The position numbers and the translations under genes were made by a program. Positions 42,003 to 51,386 of a stretch of 64,000 bases of DNA are shown piece by piece (the first letter of the stretch is position 1; each line of letters begins with the position of its first letter). This DNA is from Pseudomonadota bacterium (GTDB lineage Bacteria; Pseudomonadota; Gammaproteobacteria; Steroidobacterales; Woeseiaceae): NCBI GenBank assembly GCA_027621915.1, contig JAQCAD010000001.1:62001-126000 (forward strand). Reading direction: 5' to 3'. The notes under the pieces were generated by a model, which was given only the letters and a program-made list of their open reading frames with translations, was not told the origin of the DNA and searched no databases.

Positions 42003-43643
42003 CTACAGATCTTCCGGCAGCAATATTCCAAGCGCTTTGCGCTGCACGCGCCACAGCGCAACCAGCTCAGTCAATTTCTCGGGTTCATCGTCTGCGAGAT
42101 TCGTGGTCTCCGCCGGATCGGTTGCCAGATCGTACAGCTCGAACATCTCTTCCGAAAACGGCGGGTCCAGTGTTGAGATTTTCCAGTGCCCTTTTCTGAG
42201 ATAGGCGCGACCGCCGGAGAACTGCGCGGTGACGTAGTTTTCGTCGTGAACGACATCTGTTTTGCCAGCAAGAAATCGGGTAGCGCTCTCACCCAACATC
42301 GGTCGAACCGAACCATCGTCCGGATAGCGTGCGCCTGCAATATCGAGAAACGTTGGCGCAAGATCCATGACTGTAAGGTAAGTACCGTTAATAGCACCGC
42401 TTGCTGAAACGCCGGGTCCGGCAACCATCATTGCCGCGACAATGCCACCTTCGCGAGTGAAACCCTTATATTTTTGAAACGGTACGGAACCGGCCTCCGC
42501 CCATGGTTTGTCATACGAAACGAAGGATTGAGCAGTACCCATTTTTTCGTAGGTGTTTTCATAGTGCGCCCTGAGATAACTACTGTAGGGGCCACGATCA
42601 TAGAAATCGCCGCCGTCCGCACCGTTGTCTGACATGAACACGATCACCGTGTTTTCGTAGAGATCGTTCGACTTGAGATACTCAAGCAGGCGGCCAACGT
42701 GATCGTCGAGGTTATCGACCATTGCCGCGTACAGCTCCATTTTTCTGGACTCGCTGCGTTTGCTCTCCGGTGTCAAATCATCCCATAGCGGCACGTCATC
42801 ATTTCGGGGTGGCAACTCCATCGACAATGGCACGATGCCAGCCTCCTTCAGAGAGTCGAAGCGACGCAGGCGCAGTGCATCGTAGCCATCGTCGTATCGC
42901 CCGGCGTAGATATCCAGGTAATCATCCGGCACCTGCAATGGCCAATGGGGGGACGTGTACGATGCGAACGCAAAGAAAGGCTTTCCATCATCTTTATTGC
43001 TGTCGATGAACTCGATCAATTTGTCCGTGTACAGTTCCGTCGAGTAACGGCCCTCCGGATACTCAACCAGTTCCCTGTCTTTTCGAAAGCTTAGCCCGCC
43101 TTCCCTTAGGCCGATTGAATTAAAGTGCGAGCCACCGCCATCAAGCATCGCAAATGACCGGTTGAATCCGGCTGCGTGCGGGCTCGTCTCCTCTGTCAAT
43201 CCCAAATGCCATTTTCCGGCCATGTAGGTGTTATAGCCAACGTCCTGCAGCAGACGGGGAAACGGCATGATTCGGTCGGAGAGACTGTTTTCGTAGCCAG
43301 CAACGGGGAAACCAAGGATTCCGTTCGTGTTTTGCCTGGCCATACCGGCCACATGATTATTGTTTCCGCTCAACAACATGGCGCGCGTTACTGCGCAGGA
43401 CGGTCCGGTATGAAATTGAGTGAGCAGCAAACCCTGCGAAGCGAGCGCATCAATATTCGGTGTCGCGATGTCACCGCCGTAGGCACCAAGATCTGTATAA
43501 CCCAGGTCGTCTGCGACAATCAGGAGAATGTTTGGACGATTGCCAGGTCCCTCCACAATCACCGGTTCACTGGGCGGGCGCGAACATCCGGCAGCGACAC
43601 TGGCCAGCATTACAAGCAGAAAGATAACCTGTCGAATACGCAC
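42003..43643 (-). CDS. Sulfatase-family lipoprotein
   Basis: 546 residues of the alkaline-phosphatase fold. The lipobox VAAGC anchors it. Metal site DD45-46 lies in IVADDLGYTDLG. The formylglycine motif region reads GPSCAVTRAMLLSG (C83, R87), with Val in place of the Pro of the usual C-x-P-x-R. Other sulfatase signatures are GKWHLG and MSDNGADGG. It probably removes sulfate esters at the cell surface. The CxVxR change may still be modified by the maturation enzyme but is unusual. No sulfatase-maturating enzyme is in the window. Confidence 0.85.
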   Translation of the reverse strand: MRIRQVIFLLVMLASVAAGCSRPPSEPVIVEGPGNRPNILLIVADDLGYTDLGAYGGDIATPNIDALASQGLLLTQFHTGPSCAVTRAMLLSGNNNHVAGMARQNTNGILGFPVAGYENSLSDRIMPFPRLLQDVGYNTYMAGKWHLGLTEETSPHAAGFNRSFAMLDGGGSHFNSIGLREGGLSFRKDRELVEYPEGRYSTELYTDKLIEFIDSNKDDGKPFFAFASYTSPHWPLQVPDDYLDIYAGRYDDGYDALRLRRFDSLKEAGIVPLSMELPPRNDDVPLWDDLTPESKRSESRKMELYAAMVDNLDDHVGRLLEYLKSNDLYENTVIVFMSDNGADGGDFYDRGPYSSYLRAHYENTYEKMGTAQSFVSYDKPWAEAGSVPFQKYKGFTREGGIVAAMMVAGPGVSASGAINGTYLTVMDLAPTFLDIAGARYPDDGSVRPMLGESATRFLAGKTDVVHDENYVTAQFSGGRAYLRKGHWKISTLDPPFSEEMFELYDLATDPAETTNLADDEPEKLTELVALWRVQRKALGILLPEDL

Positions 43644-43687
43644 GTCGCAGCCCCTGGCTATGAATTCAATTGTTTAGCGGACGCTGC

Positions 43688-44803
43688 CTATGCGTTTTGC
43701 TCGTGCCAGAGGGCCAGTACTTCAGCTTCTTTGTCCGCGCTCAGACCTGCGTGCAACGTTGCGGATCGCTCCGCCGGTAAAGTTTTCCACCAGGCTACGG
43801 TGTCGCGAGCTGTTTCGCGCGTCGGACGATTCTTGAGTCCGGCAGCGGCCGCGCGACTGCCGTCAACAGTCAGCAACTGCGAGTTCGTCCCTTTTGGATC
43901 TTCCCATATTGGCAATTGAACGCCGTCCTGTTGGTTGAGAAACTCTGTTGCCACCCAGGTCGGTGACATATTTGCCGCGGTTACCGCAATGCAATCTTCC
44001 AACAGGTTGCCCATCTTAAATGAGCCCTTCGGCGTCACTGTATTGTAAACGCCCATGATCTTCTGCTCGAGGCAATCGATCGTAAAATTCGCCAGGTCAC
44101 GTACGTCGATAATCTGAATATCGTCATCGGGCGTTCCGGGCCACAGCATTTCACCGCCGCGCATCGTGCGAATCGGCCAGTAGCTATAGCGATCGGTTCG
44201 ATCGCCAGGTCCACAGATGTAAGTGGGCCGTAAAATCGTTGCGCGTTCGGCGCCAATCTCGGAGATAACGCGTTGCTCGCAAAGCGCCTTCAGGGGACCA
44301 TAAGATTCGCCGGTCACTTCCTCGGCTGTCGGGTCTTCCATCGTGCCCACTGCAGTATCTTCATTAATGGGTTTCGAAAAGTCTCCGTAAACGGAAATCG
44401 TCGAAATATACAAATAATGGGAAACTACAGGCGCAAGCAATCTCGCGGAATCTTCAACGTGCCTCGGGACATAGCCCGAATTGTCAATGACGACGTCCCA
44501 ACTGCCCCCCTCCAACGCATCCAGCCCGTTATCTCTGTTGCCCTCCAGCAATTTGAGATCCGGAAACAGGTCGCTGTCAGTACGGCCCCTGTTAAACAAC
44601 TCGACAATGTGCCCGCGCCGCAACGCCTCGCGCACCATGTGCGGTCCAATGAATCCAGTGCCGCCAAGAATAAGGACGCGCAATGGTCGCCAGGGAGCGG
44701 TAGAACCTCTCGCGTCTGTCGACACCTCCGTTGTGCAGCCAGCCGCAACCGCAGCGCCGCCTAAGAGACCTGCTTTCAGAAATCGCCGCCTGGTATTGTT
44801 CAT
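43688..44803 (-). CDS. Tat-exported NAD(P)-epimerase-like protein
   Basis: About 371 residues. A Tat leader (TRRRFLKAGLLGGAAVAAGC, which also resembles a lipobox) is followed by an SDR-type Rossmann fold with GGTGFIGPH, DVVIDNSGY and YISTISVYGD. The SDR catalytic Tyr is probably Y in ESYGPLKALCE (Y-x-x-x-K). Periplasmic location of a nucleotide-sugar-epimerase fold is unusual but recurrent in this family. The longer frame to 44947 lacks a leader at its start. Confidence 0.82.
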   Translation of the reverse strand: MNNTRRRFLKAGLLGGAAVAAGCTTEVSTDARGSTAPWRPLRVLILGGTGFIGPHMVREALRRGHIVELFNRGRTDSDLFPDLKLLEGNRDNGLDALEGGSWDVVIDNSGYVPRHVEDSARLLAPVVSHYLYISTISVYGDFSKPINEDTAVGTMEDPTAEEVTGESYGPLKALCEQRVISEIGAERATILRPTYICGPGDRTDRYSYWPIRTMRGGEMLWPGTPDDDIQIIDVRDLANFTIDCLEQKIMGVYNTVTPKGSFKMGNLLEDCIAVTAANMSPTWVATEFLNQQDGVQLPIWEDPKGTNSQLLTVDGSRAAAAGLKNRPTRETARDTVAWWKTLPAERSATLHAGLSADKEAEVLALWHEQNA

Positions 44804-45062
44804 ATGCCGGATTATCCTTCGTTGATTTTTCTTGAGACGCTTTTTGTATCGTCGACAGATGCACAGACAAACCGCCATCACTACCAGCAGGTATTGTTGA
44901 GTCTGTTGGACTCTGTTTTTATTCAGGTGGTCGGGATATACCGCCAAACATGATTGTTAGCAGGCATTGTAGAACGCGACAAGTGAAAATGCGATGAGAA
45001 CGCGGAGCCCGCGCGAACCTTAATGTTTCCGGCTGGAAATGCCCTTGCGGGCCTGGGCCCGG

Positions 45063-46118
45063 CTAACGATATCGATTCATCAGGTCGGCAAGCTTGTCGG
45101 CGCCAGGATTTAATTCGGCATACGGCAACCGTGACAAAGGTGTCGCAATGGTTTCTGAATCGCTATGCATGTCTCCGGCGCTGCTATCGATATAGAGCAG
45201 GCCCGTACTGATTTCACCTTTGCTGATGCTGTCTCGCAAGAATGCGAAAGCAGCGGCTCGACTGGTAGGATCATAGCCTTTGTCGATTTTTCGAAATACA
45301 ATTTTGCTGCCGTCATGCAATTTGACCGGCATCGCCTCGCCCTCGTCGTACGCGGCAACAATTTCCTTGCTCGGAGCAACGAAGTCCGCGTCAATCACGT
45401 GGTGGAAATGTTTTCTCGTGTGCGCGTAACTCTTTGTCGAGCCAACATTGTCATTAAATGTGACGCAAGGGCTGATTACATCCAGCAAAGCGAAGCCTTT
45501 ATGGGTCAACGCGCCTTTAATCAATGGAACGAGTTGCTGCTTGTCGCCGGAGAAGCTGCGCGCAATGTAAGTCGCGCCAAGACCAATCGCTGTGCTAACC
45601 GGATCTATTGGCATCTGCCGGTTAGGAGCTGCTTTCTTGGCAATGCTGCCGATGTCTGCGGATGCAGAGTACTGGCCTTTTGTCAGGCCGTAGACACCAT
45701 TGTTTTCGATGATGTAACACATGTCCAGGTTACGGCGGATGACGTGCGCGAACTGTCCCATTCCGATTGACAGTGAATCGCCATCGCCTGACACGCCGAT
45801 GTACATCAGATCCCTGTTTGCAGCATTCGCGCCTGTCGTAACTGACGCCATACGGCCGTGAACCGAATTGAAGCCGTGCGCCTGGCTGACAAAATACGCC
45901 GGGGTCTTCGATGAACAGCCGATACCGCTCATTTTCGCCAACATGTGTGGCTGAACGCCCAATTCGAATACCGCCTGAATGATTGCTGCCGTGATCGAGT
46001 CGTGTCCGCACCCGGCACAAAGGGTGGAAACGGCACCTTCGTAGTCCCGTGCCGTTAACCCAAGTTCGTTCCGCGGCAGTTTCGGATGCGAAACTTTCGG
46101 CTTTGCTATGTAACTCAT
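45063..46118 (-). CDS. korB: 2-oxoacid:ferredoxin oxidoreductase, beta subunit
   Basis: 351 residues. The TPP-binding subunit of a pyruvate/2-oxoglutarate:ferredoxin oxidoreductase: iron-sulfur Cys in LCAGCGHD and IGCSSKTP, and the TPP/Mg motif GDGDSLSIG...NNGVYGLTKGQYS. It binds thiamine diphosphate and one 4Fe-4S cluster and decarboxylates the 2-oxoacid to acyl-CoA while reducing ferredoxin. The start has GAGAGAG five bases upstream. The gene lies 22 bases from korA, downstream of it. Confidence 0.92.
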   Translation of the reverse strand: MSYIAKPKVSHPKLPRNELGLTARDYEGAVSTLCAGCGHDSITAAIIQAVFELGVQPHMLAKMSGIGCSSKTPAYFVSQAHGFNSVHGRMASVTTGANAANRDLMYIGVSGDGDSLSIGMGQFAHVIRRNLDMCYIIENNGVYGLTKGQYSASADIGSIAKKAAPNRQMPIDPVSTAIGLGATYIARSFSGDKQQLVPLIKGALTHKGFALLDVISPCVTFNDNVGSTKSYAHTRKHFHHVIDADFVAPSKEIVAAYDEGEAMPVKLHDGSKIVFRKIDKGYDPTSRAAAFAFLRDSISKGEISTGLLYIDSSAGDMHSDSETIATPLSRLPYAELNPGADKLADLMNRYR

Positions 46119-46140
46119 GTCAGCTCTCTCGGCCGGCCGC

Positions 46141-47943
46141 TCAAGCGGCCTGCCCTTTCGATATTTCCTGCAATACGCGCTCGGTAACGAATTTCGCGCT
46201 CAATGGAATGCCATTGTAATGAAGCATGGAAACAAGTTTCTTCGGATCCGCATTCGCATCCAGCATCAGCAGCGATCTTAATTGCCCATCGCGATTTTGT
46301 TCAACGACGTAAATGCGATCATGTTTGTCTATAAAATCCATCACAGTGTCGGTGAATGGGAAAGCCTTAACACGGCAATAATTCAGACCGACGTTTTTCT
46401 CTTTAAGCTGCACCAGCGCCTCTTTGACCGCGCCGTCACAGCTGCCCAGGGTCAATATTGCCTGCTTGTTGAATTTTGAATATAGAATTTCCGCTTCCGG
46501 CACGAGCGTTCTTGCCGTCTCCCACTTCGTCAATAATCGATCAATGACATCCTGGTATTCCGCGGCATCTTCAGTGTACCCGCCATACTTGGTATGTCCC
46601 GAACCACGTGTGAAGTAGGCACCCTTGGGGTGAACGCCAGGTAAAGTCCGATAGGGGATTCCGTCACCATCAGAATCGAGGTAACGATAGAATTTATCCA
46701 TACCTTCCAACTGTTCTGCGGTTAGAACCTTGCCACGATCCGGCACGTAGCTTTCATCCCACTTCAGGTCCGGGCACATCCAGTCGTTCATGCCGATATC
46801 GAGGTCGGAAAGAACCATCACCGGCGTCTGCAACCGTTCTGCCAGGTCGAATGCCGTCGGTGCCATATAGAAGCACTCCTCGGGATTCGCCGGGAAAAGC
46901 AGTACGTGCTTGGTATCGCCGTGAGATGCGTAAGCACAAATCATCAGATCACATTGTTGCGTGCGGGTTGGCATACCGGTCGACGGACCAGTGCGCTGCA
47001 CATCAAATATTACTGCCGGGACTTCCGCGTAATAGGCAAATCCGATGAACTCGCTCATCAGTGAAATGCCGGGTCCGCTCGTCGGGGTAAATGAGCGCGC
47101 GCCATTCCAGGCGGCGCCCAGTACCATGCCAATTGCGGCAAGTTCGTCTTCCGCCTGAATGATGCAGTACTTCTTGGCACCGCTTTCGCTGTCTGTACGA
47201 TACCGCTTGCAGAATGACGTAAAGGCATCCATCAGCGATGTCGATGGGGTGATCGGATACCACGCACCTACCGTTGCGCCGGCATACACGCAGCCAAGAC
47301 CTGCTGCAGTATTGCCGTCGACGATAATGTGGCCTTTTGTCTTATCCATCGCCTCGACTTTTACCGGCAACGGGCAGGAAAATTGTTGTGTCGCATAGTC
47401 ATAGCCAAGACGAATAGCATCCAGGTTCAAGTCAACCAGGTGCTTCTTGGACGCAAAGGTTTCGCCCAGCAGCTTCTCGATGACGTCGAGATCGATATCC
47501 AGTAGCGCAGCGATCACCCCGACGTACGCAATGTTCTTCATCAGGATGCGTTCGCGGGCACTTCCAAAGTGTTCATTACACATACGCGAGAGCGGCACAC
47601 CGAAGACACTGATGTCCTCGCGTTCCAGCAATCGGCTGCGTGGCCAGGTCGAATCGTAGACCAGCCATCCGCCAGGTGACACGGCCGCCAGATCCTGCTT
47701 GTATGTCTGCGCGTTCATCGCAATCATCAGATCGATCTTGTCCGCACGGGATTGATAGCCTTCGCCGGTGACCCGAATCTCATACCAAGTCGGCAGACCC
47801 TGAATATTGGATGGAAAATAATTCTTGCCAACGACCGGAACTCCCATGCGGAAAATTGCTTTCATGAGAAGCCCATTTGCACTTGCCGAACCAGTTCCGT
47901 TAACCGTGGCAATCTTAATGACGACGTCGTTCACTTTAGACAC
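46141..47943 (-). CDS. korA: 2-oxoacid:ferredoxin oxidoreductase, fused gamma-alpha subunit
   Basis: 600 residues. The N-terminal gamma domain (GTGSASANGLLMKA, about 15-190) is fused to the alpha domain (YPITPSTSLMDAF, GPGISLMSEFIGFAYYAEVPAVIFD). The alpha-gamma fusion is the KorA form of 2-oxoglutarate oxidoreductase, although pyruvate cannot be excluded. The start is GTG with TGAGG upstream. It forms a heterotetramer with KorB. In aerobic gammaproteobacteria this enzyme can supply a ferredoxin-linked alternative to the 2-oxoglutarate dehydrogenase complex. Confidence 0.92.
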   Translation of the reverse strand: MSKVNDVVIKIATVNGTGSASANGLLMKAIFRMGVPVVGKNYFPSNIQGLPTWYEIRVTGEGYQSRADKIDLMIAMNAQTYKQDLAAVSPGGWLVYDSTWPRSRLLEREDISVFGVPLSRMCNEHFGSARERILMKNIAYVGVIAALLDIDLDVIEKLLGETFASKKHLVDLNLDAIRLGYDYATQQFSCPLPVKVEAMDKTKGHIIVDGNTAAGLGCVYAGATVGAWYPITPSTSLMDAFTSFCKRYRTDSESGAKKYCIIQAEDELAAIGMVLGAAWNGARSFTPTSGPGISLMSEFIGFAYYAEVPAVIFDVQRTGPSTGMPTRTQQCDLMICAYASHGDTKHVLLFPANPEECFYMAPTAFDLAERLQTPVMVLSDLDIGMNDWMCPDLKWDESYVPDRGKVLTAEQLEGMDKFYRYLDSDGDGIPYRTLPGVHPKGAYFTRGSGHTKYGGYTEDAAEYQDVIDRLLTKWETARTLVPEAEILYSKFNKQAILTLGSCDGAVKEALVQLKEKNVGLNYCRVKAFPFTDTVMDFIDKHDRIYVVEQNRDGQLRSLLMLDANADPKKLVSMLHYNGIPLSAKFVTERVLQEISKGQAA

Positions 47944-48023
47944 AAATGTACTACCTCAGGGAGTGTCGTTGATTCTGGAAAAACAGGGCAGAAGGATGTC
48001 ATGATCAGTCTTGTCAATTCAGC

Positions 48024-49844
48024 CTATTCGCCAGCTGCGCGAGCTCTGCGAACTACGGTTGGACATCCGACCTGATCACTTGCATAAGGAATCAGAATTT
48101 CAGATTTCTGCATATCCCAGGCACCGGTGGGACAGCGCTCTGCACAAAGACTGCAATGCACGCAAAGGTCCTCGTCCTTGACCATGACCCGGCCGGTCTG
48201 CGGCAGGGCCGCGGAAACATAAAGCGCCTGCTCTTCATTCTCGGCCGGTGCTGACAATCGGGTCCTGAGATCATCCTCATTACCATTTGACGTAATCGTC
48301 AGGCAGTTGACCGGGCATACGTCAATACAGGCGTCGCACTCGATGCAAAGGTCGGCGACAAACTCGGTCTGAATGTCGCAATTCAGACAGCGCTCGACTT
48401 CCTTTATGGTTTGCTCGACAGAAAAACCAAGCTCAACCTCGATGTTCAGCTTTTTAAATCGTTCCTTGAGGTCGACGTGCGGCATAAGCCGGCGTTCGGA
48501 CGAGTCATAGTTGTTGGAAAAACTCCACTCGTGGATGCCCATTTTCTGACTGCTCAACGTAACGCCACGCGGCAGCCGGTCAGTTATCTTTTCGCCGCTG
48601 CAGTATTTATGTATGGAAATGGCAGCCTCGTGGCCGTGCGCGACAGCCCAGATAATATTCTTGGGACCGAAGGCAGAGTCGCCTCCGAAGAAAACTCCGT
48701 CGCGGGAACACATCATGGTGGTTTCATCGACGATCGGACAATCCCAGTCGTTAAACTCTATGCCAATATCTCGTTCGACCCATGGAAACGCGTTGTCCTG
48801 CCCGATAGCAAGGATTACGTCATCACAGGGAATCGTAACTTCACGCATCACCGTGCCGCGATCGATTCCCCCGTGCTCATCAATCTTGTATTCCATCTGA
48901 TCGAATTTCATTCCAACCAGCTTGCCATTCTCGATGACGAACTCTTTCGGGGAGTGGTTGACGACGATCTCGACATTCTCTTCTTCCGCGTCTTCAAGCT
49001 CCCAGGCAGAAGCCTTGAAGAAACCGCGCGGCTTCCGGGCCATCACTTTGACATTTGCCGCGCCGATTCGAAGAGACGTCCGGCAGCAATCCATCGCAGT
49101 ATTGCCAACACCGATGATCAACACCTTCTCACCGATTGCTTTTACGTGCTCAAAAGCAACGGATTCAAGCCAGTCGATGCCTATATGCACATTCTCTGTA
49201 TCGTAACGTCCTGGCAGCTCCAGCTCTTTGCCACGCGGCGCGCCGGTTCCAACGAACACGGCATTAAAACCGCCGTCATCCAGCAACGCTTTCATGCTGT
49301 CAATGCGGTGATTCAGCTTCAGATCAGCGCCCATATCGACGATGTAACCGATTTCCTCGTCGAGCACTTTGGGTGGCAACCGAAACTGCGGAATATTGGT
49401 TCGCATCAAGCCACCGGTTGTCGCCAGTGCTTCAAATATGGTCACTTCATATCCGAGCGGAATCAAATCGTTTGCGACCGACAGAGAGGCACAGCCTGCG
49501 CCGATCAGTGCGATCTTCTTGCCATTTGTAATCTCGGGAGCACGCGGCAGCCGGTCGGCAATGTCGTCACGATGATCGGCCGCCACTCGCTTCAATCGGC
49601 AGATGGCGACCGGCTTTTCCTCCACACGACCACGCCGGCACGCCGGCTCACATGGCCGATCGCAGACACGACCAAGGATGCCGGGAAATATGTTGGATTG
49701 CCGGTTCAGCATGTAGGCGTCGGAAAACTGGCCTTGTGCGATCATGCGAATATAGCCTGGCACGTCTGTATGAGCCGGACAGGCCCACTGACAGTCGACT
49801 ACTTTGTGAAAATAATCAGGATTGGACGTATCAGTTGGCTTCAT
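48024..49844 (-). CDS. GltD-like FAD oxidoreductase with C-terminal ferredoxin domain
   Basis: 606 residues. The N-terminal Fe-S segment (CQWACPAHTDVP, CDRPCEPACRRG) and two dinucleotide folds (GAGCASLSVAN for FAD; GVGNTAMDC for NAD(P)H) match the glutamate-synthase small-subunit group. The C-terminus carries two 4Fe-4S motifs (CIECDACIDVCP and CVHCSLCAERCP). It is the first gene of the korAB operon (80 bases upstream of korA), so it probably moves electrons between the KorAB ferredoxin pool and NAD(P)H. It is not a glutamate synthase, because no large subunit is near. Confidence 0.88.
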   Translation of the reverse strand: MKPTDTSNPDYFHKVVDCQWACPAHTDVPGYIRMIAQGQFSDAYMLNRQSNIFPGILGRVCDRPCEPACRRGRVEEKPVAICRLKRVAADHRDDIADRLPRAPEITNGKKIALIGAGCASLSVANDLIPLGYEVTIFEALATTGGLMRTNIPQFRLPPKVLDEEIGYIVDMGADLKLNHRIDSMKALLDDGGFNAVFVGTGAPRGKELELPGRYDTENVHIGIDWLESVAFEHVKAIGEKVLIIGVGNTAMDCCRTSLRIGAANVKVMARKPRGFFKASAWELEDAEEENVEIVVNHSPKEFVIENGKLVGMKFDQMEYKIDEHGGIDRGTVMREVTIPCDDVILAIGQDNAFPWVERDIGIEFNDWDCPIVDETTMMCSRDGVFFGGDSAFGPKNIIWAVAHGHEAAISIHKYCSGEKITDRLPRGVTLSSQKMGIHEWSFSNNYDSSERRLMPHVDLKERFKKLNIEVELGFSVEQTIKEVERCLNCDIQTEFVADLCIECDACIDVCPVNCLTITSNGNEDDLRTRLSAPAENEEQALYVSAALPQTGRVMVKDEDLCVHCSLCAERCPTGAWDMQKSEILIPYASDQVGCPTVVRRARAAGE

Positions 49845-50027
49845 TCGTACGACACCCGGACGGCGCTCCTGCTATCCGGCGATCCGGCGATCACCGCCGC
49901 TGCGCGATATTTCGCGTAGGATAGCGACATCGACCGGAAAGTAAACTGTTTTGGGTTGACTGCGATTCGCAGTGCGATTTGATTCATCAATATGCCGTGT
50001 CAAAGTTGCATTCAAGGTTGTCGAACG

Positions 50028-51368
50028 CTATCGCGCCCGATTGAATTCCATCTTCCGCCCGGCAATCTGCCCGGTAAGGAGCCCTTGCTGATAGACCACT
50101 ATTCCGTTGACGATGGTCGTGTCCACGGTCGATCTGAAAGCGTGACCCTCAAACGGCGACCAGTGACACTTGGCGAGCAGGCTGCCTGAGGTCACTTTTG
50201 TAGGTTTATCCGGGTCCATTATGACAAGGTCAGCGAAATAGCCTTCCCGCACATACCCCCGATCGGGAATACCGAAGATATCCGCGACAGAATGACTCGT
50301 CTTGTCGACGATTTTTTCAAAACTCAGCTTGCCTGAATGGGCGAGATCGAAAAGGCACAGCATGACATGTTGGACCAATGGCAGGCCGGCGGGCGCTTTG
50401 AAGTAGGTCTTCCCTTTCTCGCTGACCGTGTGCGGGGCATGGTCCGTCGCAATGATATCGATGCGATCATCGTTCACAGCCTTGATCAGGGCGGCACGAT
50501 CTTCAGCAGTCTTGATCGCAGGATTACACTTGATCCGCGTACCGAGATCCACGTAGCGACTTTCATCGAACCATAAATGATGCACGCACACCTCTGCTGT
50601 AATGCGTTTCTCACTTCGGTGCCCTTTGGAAAAGAGCCCCATCTCGATAGCAGTCGTCAGGTGCAACACGTGCAACAGTGCATCGTGCCGCCGCGCAAGA
50701 TCGACAGCCTGGCTGGAGGACAGCAGGCAGGCATTCGCCGAGCGAATATTTGGGTGCTCTGACATCGGCACGTTCTCGCCAAACTCAACTTTGGCGCGTG
50801 CTTCGTTGTCCCGAATCGTGGGAGAGTGTTCGCAATGAGTCAGGATGATCACAGGTGCATGTTCGAACAGTTTCTCCAGCGCCTCCGGATCGTCTACCAG
50901 CATGTCGCCCGTTGAGGCGCCCATGAACGCCTTGATTCCGCAGGACTCCCCGATTTGCAACGCCTTGATCTCTTCGATATTGCGATTCGTAGCCCCAAGA
51001 TAAAATCCATAGTTGGCTCGGCACCGACCTGACGCCAGTTCGTACTTCTCCGCAAGCGCAGCCCGGTTGGTCGTTTGCGGATTGACGTTCGGCATATCCA
51101 TGAAACTGGTGACACCCCCGGCGACCGCCGCAGCGGATTCAGTAGCCAGGTCACCTTTATTGGTCAAACCGGGCTCACGAAAATGAACCTGGTCGTCGAT
51201 CATGCCTGGCATCAGCAACTTGCCCGCCGCATCCAGGACCTCTGTGCCATCGTCGGCGGACAGCCCAGAACCAACTTTTTCGATTCGATCGCCCACAATC
51301 AACACGTCGGCGTCACGCGTGTCGCCCTCGTTGACGAGACGTGCGTTGGTAATCAGGAGTTTATTCAT
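50028..51368 (-). CDS. pyrC: Dihydroorotase (class I type)
   Basis: 446 residues of the amidohydrolase superfamily, making dihydroorotate from carbamoyl aspartate in pyrimidine synthesis. Motifs are GMIDDQVHFREPGLT, GIKAFMGASTG and the ATDHAPHT metal-His stretch. The first His of the usual H-x-H is replaced by Gln (QVH), a variant known in the group written DDQVHFREPG. The gene starts 18 bases downstream of prolyl aminopeptidase on the same strand. Confidence 0.88.
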   Translation of the reverse strand: MNKLLITNARLVNEGDTRDADVLIVGDRIEKVGSGLSADDGTEVLDAAGKLLMPGMIDDQVHFREPGLTNKGDLATESAAAVAGGVTSFMDMPNVNPQTTNRAALAEKYELASGRCRANYGFYLGATNRNIEEIKALQIGESCGIKAFMGASTGDMLVDDPEALEKLFEHAPVIILTHCEHSPTIRDNEARAKVEFGENVPMSEHPNIRSANACLLSSSQAVDLARRHDALLHVLHLTTAIEMGLFSKGHRSEKRITAEVCVHHLWFDESRYVDLGTRIKCNPAIKTAEDRAALIKAVNDDRIDIIATDHAPHTVSEKGKTYFKAPAGLPLVQHVMLCLFDLAHSGKLSFEKIVDKTSHSVADIFGIPDRGYVREGYFADLVIMDPDKPTKVTSGSLLAKCHWSPFEGHAFRSTVDTTIVNGIVVYQQGLLTGQIAGRKMEFNRAR

Positions 51369-51386
51369 CGATATCGGACTCTGGAG

